The notes under the pieces were generated by a model, which was not told where the DNA came from, did not search any database, and saw nothing but the letters and a program-made list of their open reading frames with translations. From Vanilla planifolia (taxonomy: Eukaryota; Streptophyta; Magnoliopsida; Asparagales; Orchidaceae), in contig JAIUJO010000191.1 in NCBI GenBank assembly GCA_023846275.1, positions 186,001 through 250,000 of the forward strand: DNA of 64,000 nucleotides, given 5' to 3'. Both the position numbers and the translations under genes were made by a program. This document shows, piece by piece, positions 50,701-64,000 of this stretch (position 1 is its first letter; every line of letters begins with the position of its first letter).

Positions 50701-53700
50701 AAACACAAGCAAACCAACGCAAAAACATGCACACGTGCATGCATACACACATAAACAAGCAAAAACGCATTAACACACATGCAAACACTCAATCACATAC
50801 TCACTCACACACGTGCACACACATACATGTATATGCACATGCACACACATCCAAGTATATATACATAATCAAACAAAAGAATGCATACTTGTGGAAGTAC
50901 TCATGTATCCTCAAAGACGAATGCACACAGACACGTGTACCTATATATGCATAAACACACGCACACACAGACCCATACATTCGCACACACACACACATGT
51001 ACTCGCACATGCATACACACTCATGTACATGCACAAACCTATTTGCTTAAATTCACATGCATGTAGACACACAAGCACACTCACACACTTGCACACACAC
51101 ATGCATACATAAGTACACACATGCATACACTTCCACACACATTTAAGCCCATGCACACACAAGCATAATCACACACACACATAGCCACACACAGATGCAC
51201 TCACACATGCGTACATGCACAAACACAAACACAAATGAACACACACACACAAATGCACACATACAAATGTGCATGCACACACACATACATGTATGCATGT
51301 ACTCACTAACACTCACATGCATGCACACACACACAAACATATGTATGTTCACACACACATAAAAACAAATGTATACACATGCACATAATTGCACATGCCA
51401 CATGTACACACACGTACAAGCACAAATGTATGTGCACATCCACACACACTTTTAGACATGAATGTACACACAAACATGTAGACATACAAGTGTAAACACA
51501 TGCATGCACAACTGCACAGCTGTACACAAATACACAACATATGCTGGCAGCACACACACTCCTACAAGAAAACACAAAAACATGGTCACACACATACAAA
51601 TATAGTCATACAAGCACATATGCAAACACGAACACACACACATGACCATGTACACACAGGCACACATATACATGAAAAGACATGCATATGCACATGCACA
51701 CACAAACAAAACACACACAAACACACATGCATGCTTACATACACACATGCACAAACATGCAAAAATTCATACAAATGCACATACAAATATAGATGTATGC
51801 AAACATGACACACAGAAACACAACATACATGTAGGAACAAACGCGTAATCAAAGGCACTCACATAAGCAGACAAGAACGGGCACACACATGCACAAGCAC
51901 ATGCATACACACACATGCACACATACATGTACACACATGTGCTTGCATATGCACACACACATACTCACATGCACACGCACAGGCACAAACATACCTACGC
52001 ACATCACGTATGCATTAAAAAACACATATAGGAACAATCATGAAACCAAATGCACACACATATTGACACACACACACATCACTCACACTCATACACATGC
52101 ATGCACATAAGATGTATACACACACATATAGATGTGCACACACATGGAAACACTCACACAAACAACATGCCTACAGACATGCACACATGACCACATTAAA
52201 ATGCATGCACACACCCATACATATGCACACTAACACACATACATAAATGCATGCACAAACATGACCACACATCCATAAAATCACACATGCACAAACCATT
52301 TACCCATACAACCCATATGCATGAATGCACACAACCATTCACGCACATGCCCACGTGCATAAGTACATGAGCACACACGTCCACGTGCACACAAGCATAC
52401 TCAACCACACACATGCATATAAATATGCATGCACGCATACACACATGCATACATACATGCATAGATACACATACAACTTCACAAATGCATGCATGCACAT
52501 AAAAACTCACACATGCACAAGCACACAAACACATGCATACACACATGCATGCATAAGCATGCGCATGTGCCCTCACACATATACATAGACACACATAATC
52601 CAACCCACGCAAACTCACACATGCCCTTGCACACACACAGTCATGCGAATGGACACAAAAGAACACACACATGCACACACATATTCACACATATGCAAAC
52701 CCCCACGCATGGACGCATACACACATCCAAAAACACATACACACACATTAACAAACACATACAAAAATACAGCACAACCACACGTGAACATGCACGTGCA
52801 TGAACATGCGCACACATATATGTACACACAGATGCAGAATCACATCCATGCACACACATATGTACAAACACACATATTTTCCTGATGCATACACCTATTC
52901 TCACATTTGCACTCATGCACATAGACACACAAGCACCCATACACATGATTATGCACATGCACTCCCACCCCATAAATACACACCCATATGCACACACACA
53001 TTTACACATACACACACACACACAAAACAAATACACCATGTGCACATGCACACACATACACAAGCATGCATAGATGCACTTGCATGTTGACACAGACCCA
53101 CACACATAGACACATACACATGCACAACCAGACACACACCCAAACACACATGCATACAAATCCATCAATACATAGTACACAGTCAGAAACATGAACATAA
53201 ATACATAGACACACATACAAATGTACACACAAGTGCATACATCACACATAAGCATACAAATGCACACATGCACACAAGCACATGCACATGCACATGCATG
53301 GAAAAAAATGAATATGCACACACATATACTCATATGCCCACACACCCATGGACACACATGAACATACACACCGACACATGTACACACATGCATGCAATCA
53401 CAGACATGCACACAAATATATTTTTGTACCCACATGAACTCATGCAAGCACCGATGTTAAAAAAAGTGCATATACTCACATTGCACATGCACACACGCAT
53501 GCATAAGTATGCATGCACACACACAGCCAACACACATACATGCACATGCATACATGTACACAAACAAATATGCACACACACACACATATATACACACACA
53601 CACACACACATAAAATGCATCAACACATAAAGATAGATGTGCACACAAATGCACATGCACATTAAAACATGCATGTGCCCACACATACTAACACGCATGC

Positions 53701-56700
53701 ACATCCACACGCATGCATGCACAAACACGTACATGCACACACAGACATATGAACTCACAAATATGCATAAGCACACAAGCACTCACATTCACACACACAT
53801 ACCAACGTGCATGCATGAACACGTACATAAGTGCACACCCATCCATACACATGTATAGATGCACACATGCTCACAGAAGCATATAAATAAATGCCTACAC
53901 ATACACACACTTGAACACGCAAGCACATGCATACACATACACGTGCTTGCATGCACACAAGTACACACACACACACATATACATAGATGCACAACCACTC
54001 CCCATATGCATGCATACATGTAGACATGCTTACACATAACACACATAATACAAATAGCACACACATGGAACCACGCATCCTTGCACGCACACAAAACACA
54101 CAAACATACACATACAAACAAACATAAACACACATGCATATGCATGCTTGCTCACACATACCACATGCATGCTTGCATGCACCCACAAATGCATGCAAAA
54201 GAAAACACCCACATACATGCATACATACACACATTCACAGACATGCACACACTAACATGCATACACACACACATCCATAAGCACACACAAATGCATGCAC
54301 ACACATATGTAGTCGTACATGCACATGCACACACAAATGCATGAGTACACACATATGGACATATGCACACACATAGACACACATGCACATAAACATTTAT
54401 GTACACACTGTTCCACATGCTCGCATGCACACATGCACGCACACACCAGCACTCACAACCATACATGCAAACCAACACAAATGCATATAAACACACGTGC
54501 ATGCTTGAATGAACAACAAGCACATGCATGCAAGTGCACATGAACACACATACATGCACATGGTGACACACACACAAATTCACAGTCCTATTCATGCACA
54601 CACAAACATGCAAAGGCGCACAAACACATGCACATACATGTGCACACACAAACACACCTGCAAGCACGTAAACATGCTCATGCACACACACTCACACATG
54701 AAGACATGTACACACACATACATATGCACACACATGGCAAAATACACTCGTACACACTCATATACATAAATACACATACATATGCATGCACATATGTGCA
54801 CACCCACACATGCATGTACAAGAACAAATACATGCTCAAACACATGTACATGCACACATATACATACACATACATACACGCACAAACACATATGGATGTG
54901 TAAGAGCACATGCACACACACATACATATGCACACGCATATGCACACACACGAGCACAAACAAGCATCCACACATACACACATGTGAGTGAATGCACACA
55001 CACATAAAAAACATGCCTGTAGACATATATATACACATTCAAGCAAACACAAACCCATACAAACCCACACACATTAACACTGGCATGCACCCAAATAAAC
55101 AAACATGTGTGCATATGCACACACATAGATACATGCACTTATGCATGCATGTGCAGACACACACAAAAACATATGTACAAACACATTGTAGCACACTTCC
55201 CCACCCTCTACACACACACATGCGCTCACACACGAATGCATAAGATCACACACACATGCACACACACATTCTCATGCATGTAAACACAAACACATGCACA
55301 CATGTACGTCTAAACACATGCATGTGCACAACCATACAAACACACATGCACAAATACACTTGCATGTACATACAAACATAGAAACATGCATGCACACAAA
55401 CATATGCACTCTAGAATATGCACACAAACAAACACAAAAAGCACACATTAACACATGCAAATACACATAATCATACAAACACGCAAATGTACAAACAGGA
55501 AAATACACACACATGCACTCCCATTCTCATGCAAACACATATATGTGCATGCACATAGTACAAACACACAAGGACCACATTAGCACACTTATGCACACCC
55601 ACACACACTCACAAGCATGCACACAAACACAAATAAACAAACACACACACATGCATGAGCATACCCACAATGACACAAATGCATGCACACACAAAAAAAA
55701 TGAACTCACACAAATTTGCACTAAGACATGCAACAACATCGATACAAAGACACATACATGTACACACACACACGTGCACATACCTAAACCCATACACACC
55801 TATAGCAACACACTTGTGTGTGTATGCACATACACATGATTGCACATACATGCATAAAAACAAAAACATACATGCTCAAACATGCACATCCATAAACAAA
55901 CAAATGCTCACATAAACACAATCATAATCACACTAAACACATGAACATACATGCATGTGTACACACATCTACATGCACATGCACACACACACCCACACAC
56001 ATGGACACATGAACACACATACACACCCACACATACATAAACATGCATGCTTGGATGCACACATATACATGCACACATGCATATACATGCTTACAAAGAT
56101 ACCCACACACACAGATAAACACTCAAATAACACACACACACATGCACAGACCTACAAATATGCACATTCAAACATAGACATATACATTCTCACAAATACA
56201 CACACACACATTAACCCATACTCTCACACATGTGCACACACATATGCATGCATCTACACATGAAAGCATGTGCTTGCACATGCTCAAATGCATGTACACA
56301 CTTGAAAAGAAGTACAACAACACACACCCACACAAATAAACATAAATTAACACACACACATGCATACACAAACACATGCACACATAAAATTAGGCTCATG
56401 CATGCACAAAAACATGTACGCACAATCACACACATGCACACACATGCTAATGCACAAAACAATCAAAATAAACGTACATACATGCACACGCACACACATG
56501 CACGCACAAACGCACATACACACACATACAGTTATGCATACTCACATACACATGCACTTGCACATGTATAAACACACATGAACACACACATACATGCACA
56601 AGCACTTACACACTATCAAAGTGCACATGCACTACCAATGAACATGTATATACACACATAGATACATGCATGCAAACATTGATACACATATACCTATCCA

Positions 56701-59700
56701 CACTCACACATGCATGCAAGTGCACATGCATGAATTTTTAGACATTCTTGAAAGTATTTACATGCTCGAATGCTTGTACAACTACACACACACACAAATG
56801 CACACCAATGCACTCATGTACACAAATACAAGCATAAGAACACACATAAACATACATATAAATACATAAACACATGCATAACATGTGCATATGCTCACAT
56901 ACATACACAAATGCAAATGTACAAGCACACATGCAGATGCATAATCAAACAAAGTAAATGCACATATATGCACACACAAACATACACACAAACACATGCA
57001 CACACACATGCATTATCACACAAATATGCATACAAAAATACACATACAGTTGTGAATGCATGCATATACATTCATGCATGTATGTACCCACATGAACACA
57101 CAGACACATGCATGTGCACATACAAACACAAAAATTAACAAAAACTCGCACACACACACACACAAATACACTTACACACATATATACATGCATACATGTG
57201 TAGCCATGTGTACACATTCACACATATACACAACACACATGCATAAGCACACACATTTGAACAAACATAGGTACACATATATGTACAAACCTATGCATAC
57301 ACACATGAATACACACAAATATGCACATGAGCTAATATACACATGCACACATACGGGCACACACACACACATAAACACAAACATTCATGGAAATTTTCAC
57401 ACAAGCACACACTTGTAAACTTAGGTGCTCACACATGTATAGTAGTAAGCACACACACACATACTCATCCACAAACATATATGCACATAAGCACACACAC
57501 CCAATTACACATGCACAAGCACATGCATATGTCACGCATGCAAAAGTACAAGTACACACATGCACACACACTGACATAAAAAGCCATGCACATACTGATT
57601 CACCCACCTGCATGCACAGACAAACACATGTAAGAATACAAGCACAAGAACATTAATGCACACATGCACAACACATAAGCATGCATGCACGTACTCACAC
57701 ACATAAACACACACGTGTGCATGCAAATACACATGGACTCATACACACATGCACACACATACCCAAATGCACAAACATATAAATGACACATGCTCACACA
57801 CACGTGTGTGCGTATACACATGGACACATGAAAGCACTTGTACATACATACATATATAAATTCAAATGCATCCACACACGCATGCACATAAACACAGACA
57901 TAGTAAAAAACACATACACATAAATGAACACTCACACATGCATACATGCATGCTCACACATGAACACACACATTTATCCATACAATTGAACACACACACA
58001 ATCACACACAAACAAAAATATAGAAACAAACATACAAGCACACACACAAACATGTCACACATACACACACATATATACACATGCTCAATGATGCACATGT
58101 AGATGAACCAACATGCAAATGCATACACACATGCACACAAACGTAATCACACATGTACACACAAGTACACACAGGCACGCACATGAACTCACATTGACAC
58201 ATGCATGCATACGTTGACACACACTAGCACACACAAAAACACACACACACCAAAATGGACACACATGCATGCTCATGCAAGCATTTTTGAATGCACAAAC
58301 ACCCACATACAAATGCTAGAGCATTTACTCACACATGAACACACATATGCACACATGCACACATGCACCCATACAAATAGATGCACACATATATGCATAC
58401 TCGAATGCATACACATGTGCACATAAGAACACATATGCACATAGACATAATCCACATGCATCTACACACACTTATACTCACACACATGCACACAAATGAA
58501 CGAATACATGCACAAATCTACAAAGGAACACACACACATACGAGGTGCATAAACATGCCCACACAAATGCATAAACACACATGCATGCACAAGCACACTC
58601 ATGTACACACACATGAACACACACACACACACAACAATGTGTAAACACAAATGTAAACACATATAGACACGTACACACATACACATGCATAAACATGCAC
58701 ACATAAGAATACCAACAACAACACACACACATATGTACACACAAGAACACCCACACATGCACACACACACTCATAGACATGACACACAAAGGCTCCTACA
58801 CACATGGTTATTGACACACATACACATGCACATGCACATTCATGTGCACACAGACACACACACTAATGAAAAGAGCATAGACTAACACTAGTACATGCAC
58901 ATACATGTACACACATGTACATAAACTTATACACATGTGAGGGGCACACTCATAAACATGCATAGGCATGCATTCAGACACATATTTGCACATGCACCAA
59001 TGCAATTGCACACACACAAATGCAGATGCATAGAACCACATGCATGCATGCAACATATACACAAACATGCATATGCAAACACACACATTTACCTGAAAAC
59101 ATACTTACCATGCACACACACACATAAGAAGATACACTAGAGTGCCTACATGCTCACACAAGCATAAATACACAAAAGATATGTGCACACACACATATAC
59201 ACATGCACACACATTGAACTCGAAAACATGAAAAAAATACACACACACTTGCTCTGAAAAGCACGTGCACACACATAAATGCACACACACATGCACACCC
59301 ATACACACATTCACATACACAAACACACCCATGCACACCTACACAAACAAAGACACATGAATGCTCAAATGCAAAAATGCACAAAGACACATATGCGGCA
59401 TACACTGACATACACACACATAGTTGTGGACTTGTGCATGCTCATAAATGTATGCACACACATGTTCACATAAATGTGCACATCTAAAATGCACAAATAT
59501 GCACCTACACAAACACACATATGCATGCATGCACATAATCTCATGCACACACATAAGCACATCCACACACACATACATAAACACAAACATGCACATAGGC
59601 ACACAAACACATGCACACACAATCATGAACACACTAAAAACACTCAAATGCATGTAAACATGCACACACACCTACATGCATAAACACAAACAACATAATT

Positions 59701-60265
59701 ACAAACATGACAACACACACACAAATTTACACTAACATGCACATATATAAACATACACATGCATATGTAAATATACAACACACGTGCTCACACACACATG
59801 CACACAAATGTGCATACACCCACACACATTGATGCCAACACACACACACACACACTCACACATGCACACTTTTACATATCATATGCACACACACAAGCAT
59901 GCATGTACTCAAATGCACTTGCACATGCACAACACAAGCACATAAACACATGCACATGCACACAAGGACAAGTTCACACACACACAAGTTTGTTTGCACT
60001 CATATGCACACACATAGACACATACACACATAAACATTGATGCACACATCCAAGCATGCACACCTACATGCTTCCACACACACATGAACATGTAGGCACA
60101 AACACATGTACACAATCACATATACAGCCATGCACACACACACACACGAACACATGCATATACCTATGTACACACATGCACATGCACAAACGTATACACA
60201 TTTACTTGTATGTACACACACTCACATGCACACATACTTGCATACACATATGCACTCTCACATTA
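50701..60265 (+). repeat. CA/ATGCAC-rich microsatellite-like tract, about 9.6 kb
   Basis: Nearly unbroken mixture of ACAC, ATGCACAC, ATACATGC and CATGCATG words on the plus strand, with occasional extra A or C. Bases alternate purine-pyrimidine almost throughout. The strand is constant: CA, not TG, runs dominate the plus strand from end to end. All open frames here (His/Thr/Met-rich on plus; Cys/Val/Met-rich on minus) are products of the repeat. Copies vary too much for a fixed monomer to be given by eye. Confidence 0.93.
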
Positions 60266-61400
60266 AGCATTTTTTTATGTTAACTACATCTTTCGTAAAT
60301 GACTAGGAGATAATTTTCTTGGTTGTGTTCAAGACATACCACATAAAGCATAGGGTGATTAATCTCCCCTAGCTAATAATTACATAAGCTTTACTAAATT
60401 GAGAAGCATGCCAATGTTCTAACATGAAAGTATGCAAATATTTGAAAAGATGTGCAACAAAAATACAATAGAATTTCCAACAAAATTTAGCATTAAAACA
60501 AAGACAAAAACCTTTTTAAAATGATAACTAAACTGCATTTCAATTTAAGCATGTTCACTCTCACCATTTTTATTCATTCAAAAGGCTTGTGAATTTTAAT
60601 GGTTTGCAAAATTCATGAGAAGGTGTTAATTGTAAAGGTTTTTCAAAGATTTCTATGAATTCAGCACTAGGTAGAAAAACCTCAAGTATTTTTTTCTTTT
60701 CTGCAATATCTCAGTTGATGTTGTTCTTAATGTTGTGTTTTATGTATAGGAATGTTGTGCTAGATACTTTTACGAGCATATAACACTAGTAGTGTCACAA
60801 TAGACTGGTACATTAGTGAATTGTAAATGTTAATCTCAAAGTTTTTTCTAATCCAAGGAACTTGAGTTACACAGGTATTAGCTACTTTGATTTTGAATTC
60901 TATCACAAATGGAAAACAAAATTTGTCTATGTCTAGTCCATGAAATGAGTGAGTGTTCATGAAACTAAAAATGTAATAGATGAACTCTCTTTTTTTGGTC
61001 ATACTCCAAGAAAAATGAACAATAGTCCAAGTAAGTGAAAACCCATTTGACATCTAGTATATTATAGGCATAAAGATTTCGTTTCAGTAGGATATTTAAA
61101 AGCTTTCTTGATAGCTTGAATATGGGATTTCTTTGAATTGTCTTAAAATCTTGCACACAAATCTATACTAAACACAAATCTAAACAAATTAGATTTAAGG
61201 TAAAAATAATTAACAAATAATCCCTTTATACATCTTCACATTCATGGTCTTCTTATTCTCTTCAATTTTCACAATCAAGTATTTATATAACGTCCCCTTT
61301 AACTTTGTTATCTATTGGCTCATCATCAACACTTAGTTCATTAAGCTTCTTAGTTTTATCAAATAGCATTTGACTATAATATAAACTACAAGGAGACTCA
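60266..61400. other. AT-rich DNA without recognisable gene
   Basis: Sequence becomes non-repetitive just after the CA tract. Minus-strand open frames at 60760-61053 and 60965-61156 show no motif that I recognise. By position this could be downstream pol of the minus-strand copia fragment to the right, but no RT box was found. Confidence 0.4.
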
Positions 61401-61410
61401 TAAAAATCTC

Positions 61411-62092
61411 ACATGAATAGTTTCCTTTATAACATGAGTTCTCTTATTTAGTGCTCTATTTTATTTGATATTAATGTAGCGTCCTAAGAAAATTCCATCA
61501 TTAGACAAAGGATCAAGCTTTTAGAATTCTTTTATCCATTAATAAAAAATGTATTTAAAAAACACGAGCAACTAAGATAATTTAAGGTTTTTATCATATT
61601 AAAATTCATAAGGCAAAAATATAAAGTAAAGGTTTTGTAGGAACTCTAGAACATTAGATTCCATAAATAATTCTTTTTTAAATTCTCCTCCTTGGTCACA
61701 TCTAATAAATTCAAGCGATAACTCTTGTTGTTTATCAAATCTATTGACAAATTATGTAAGCTATTTATATGCCACTTTCCTTGTTAATGAATAGCATAAA
61801 AGCAATTCATGAAAAATTATCAATTATTGTAAAACCATATTTTGTTCATCCAAGATTATGAGGATGAATAGGTTTCCAAATAATTATAAATGTAGCAACT
61901 CCAATTGTAATCCTGTAAGTACATGTTTTATCGATTAAATTGAGGTTTTGTGTTGTGTTTCTAATTTGCAATGCATACACATATACTCATCATTTAATAA
62001 AGATTAGGTAGGAACCTAACAAAATAAGACATTGTCATCCTCTTAAATGTTAACAAGCTAAGATGGCACAACAATCTATGCCACAAATCAAC
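61411..62092 (-). pseudogene. Copia integrase region, minus strand, decayed
   Basis: On the minus strand, LWHRLLCHLSLLTFKRM at 62041-62090 is the GAG-pre-integrase motif. IHPHNLG and KYGFTIIDNFS (about 61800-61865) open the integrase core, and RCDQGGEF at about 61679-61704 holds its second catalytic Asp. Further left, FDPLSNDGIFLGRYI and NKRTHVIKETIHV at about 61410-61521 match the conserved segment after copia integrase. Stops interrupt the frames. Confidence 0.78.
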
Positions 62093-63860
62093 ATTATTTG
62101 CTCATGATGTATGGCATTCTAATCAACTTGTTTTAATAATCTTAAAATGTAGTGCATGAGTATTATTATTTCTTAGTGATACATTGATGAGTTTATTATT
62201 ATTTCTAATATTGAACTCTTTAAAATTGAAAATAATCAAAAACTTAGAGTCACATAATTGTCAAATGCTATGAAGATTATACTTAAAACCTCGCAATAAT
62301 TGTATTACTTCAGCACCATCGTATTAATTACAATGTGAGAATCATCATATTACTTCAAATGGATGAATATATAAGAGTAACTAATCATGTTCCTTAAGCA
62401 ATAACTATCAAAATTCCATATAGGCTCTCTAGTCTTGGATGGAAGGAAAGGTTGCAAATGTTAACTACCTATTAGAATTTAGAACCTAAATCCTTTTAGA
62501 TTGTACTATTAAAATTGAAATTGTATTTAAGCAATCTCTTCTTACCCATATATATCTTTAAATTTGAAGTGAATATTGCTTTTAATCTTGCATTGAGATT
62601 CAAAGTGTTTATGTTTCAAAATATAGTTACATTTGATATTTGATCCACATGATGTACATGAATTGATGAAGTGTTTTAAACTCATTCCATTAATGAGCTA
62701 GCATATTTTTTGAATTGTCACATTAGCAACTGCACTGTAATAGTTTTTTTTCTAAAATTAAATAATTAACAATGATGTGATTTAAATGATCACATAAGAC
62801 CTAGTAATTTGCTTGTTCTTCTTTCAACATATTACACTAGAGACAAATTTATTATATTTATGAAAAATTTCTATGTATTAATTACCATAATAAACATTAG
62901 AAGAATATTATATCTTATTATCAATAGAAGTATACGCATTGTCCCTATGTATTATCGTAAGTCAAATACAACATTTTTCTCTTCTTCCCATGAGTAGGAT
63001 TCATTATAGTTAATCCAAGTTATCTACATATTCTTCTTTTTTCACTAATTTTTAAAATTTTCAATGCTTACTTATACAAAAGGTAACTAAGATGAATGTG
63101 TATAGTCATTATGCAATCTATGAAGGCTACTTCATCATTTTGCATCATCTTCTGCTTTAGTTTACTAGCAATATAGGATCTCCTAATTGTAACACAATTT
63201 TAAAATAACAAATATAATCCTTTACAGATTAAGGCTACCATATTAAAGGAAGAGGAATATAAGTCTATTGGCTCTTACTTCTTTTCTGATTTCTTCATCC
63301 TCATAGACAATACTTCTATTTTTCTTCCTGCATGAACCATTTCATTTGTAAGTAGCAAACCCATGGATTATTTAAGTGAAATGGTAGATACGTGAATGGT
63401 AGCTCAATAGTAGTGGCGAAAGGATCATACTACTTTTGGACCAAATATCTTTCATAGATGTTTTATATTGGAAAGCATTTTACACATGCTTGCTAAGATG
63501 TTAATATTGTTAGTAAATCTAGTAAACACAAATCTGATATATTCATTAAATGCTATAAGAAATAGCTTATAATCATGAATCCAAAAATTGACTTTTTTCT
63601 CTTATACCTATAATGTACACTAATATGAGGCCTTCAAATTTAGTCCAATTTTCTTGATCTATTTTAAGGAAAAATTTCAAATTACTTTTTAGATGGAAGG
63701 ACCGTAATTGAATCTTGTTAAACCTTATGTTTGCCCTCAATAATAAGCTCAACAAATCATTTTCTTATGCATTCACCATTTAGAAGTTTAATAGCAAATG
63801 GAAATTTTTGTTCAATTTTGTCAAAAATGGTGAAGTCTATTGACATAGAACTTGTAGCAG
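62093..63860 (-). pseudogene. Copia gag/protease relic, minus strand
   Basis: Reading leftward, FTNNINILAS..KMLSN near 63490-63530 resembles the Gag core segment of the element at 46.85 kb. A Cys/His cluster near 62585-62670 may be a zinc knuckle. Frames are too broken to trace further, and no protease active site was found. This extends the integrase relic to the left, so the original element read right to left. Confidence 0.4.
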
Positions 63861-64000
63861 ACATAAACCTTCTTGTTATGCATGATATGATGTACATGGA
63901 TATTCTCATTCATAGCTACAAGGACTATTTTCAATGTCAATTATTTTCAACTTTTGGCAAACTACTTTATGAAAATAGCATTGCAAGTTTCATAATACAC
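63861..64000. other. AT-rich end of window, nothing recognised
   Basis: No repeat, gene or LTR end is visible. The 5' LTR of the minus-strand copia relic would lie beyond the window. Confidence 0.4.

Noticed and set aside
50701-60265. Dozens of open frames encoding Cys/Val/Met-rich (minus) or His/Thr-rich (plus) proteins of 60-268 residues
   Set aside because: They are translations of CA/ATGCAC repeat, which has few stops in any frame. There is no codon structure or domain, and frames overlap on both strands.
50701-60265. Telomeric repeat
   Set aside because: The words are CA/ATGCAC, not the plant TTTAGGG/CCCTAAA repeat.

Overview
The window reads as nuclear, gene-free heterochromatin of a flowering plant. 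It holds a Tekay/Del-type Ty3 chromovirus with a chromodomain and fragments of SIRE/Maximus-type Ty1/copia elements, lineages known from plants. Both use a primer site matching, or decayed from, plant initiator tRNA-Met. I recognise no host protein gene, rRNA, tRNA or CRISPR array. Nearly all long open frames outside the retroelements come from low-complexity DNA. The species cannot be named from this sequence.

Layout. (1) 1-2450: very AT-rich, decayed satellite with a period of about 0.35-0.5 kb. (2) 2451-10769 and 21573-21990: diverged copies of a long-period tandem repeat in which AT-rich blocks alternate with strongly purine-rich blocks. (3) 10770-21567: a complete Tekay-type LTR retrotransposon inserted in a purine block, with a GATAT target duplication, LTRs of 3115 and 3117 bp, primer site, gag-protease, RT-RNase H-integrase-chromodomain and polypurine tract. 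Its coding region carries two nonsense codons and two frameshifts. (4) 22000-27242: minus-strand SIRE-like copia remnant with its LTR on the right. (5) 27243-44172: three clear units (about 5.6, 6.1 and 5.2 kb) and part of a fourth of the same long-period repeat. (6) 44173-50700: plus-strand SIRE-like copia element, with its LTR abutting the array and a decayed gag-pol. (7) 50701-60265: about 9.6 kb of CA/ATGCAC-rich DNA, almost wholly alternating purine-pyrimidine. (8) 60266-64000: AT-rich DNA with a decayed minus-strand copia gag-integrase.

Reading. The locus looks like an old satellite array colonised several times by LTR retrotransposons. The two copia LTRs point away from the 27-44 kb array, and both join it inside the same short spacer of the repeat unit. 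The chromovirus is the youngest event: its LTRs differ at about 40 of 3.1 kb by eye. The parts most likely to be undescribed are the roughly 6-kb composite repeat and the long Z-DNA-prone tract.
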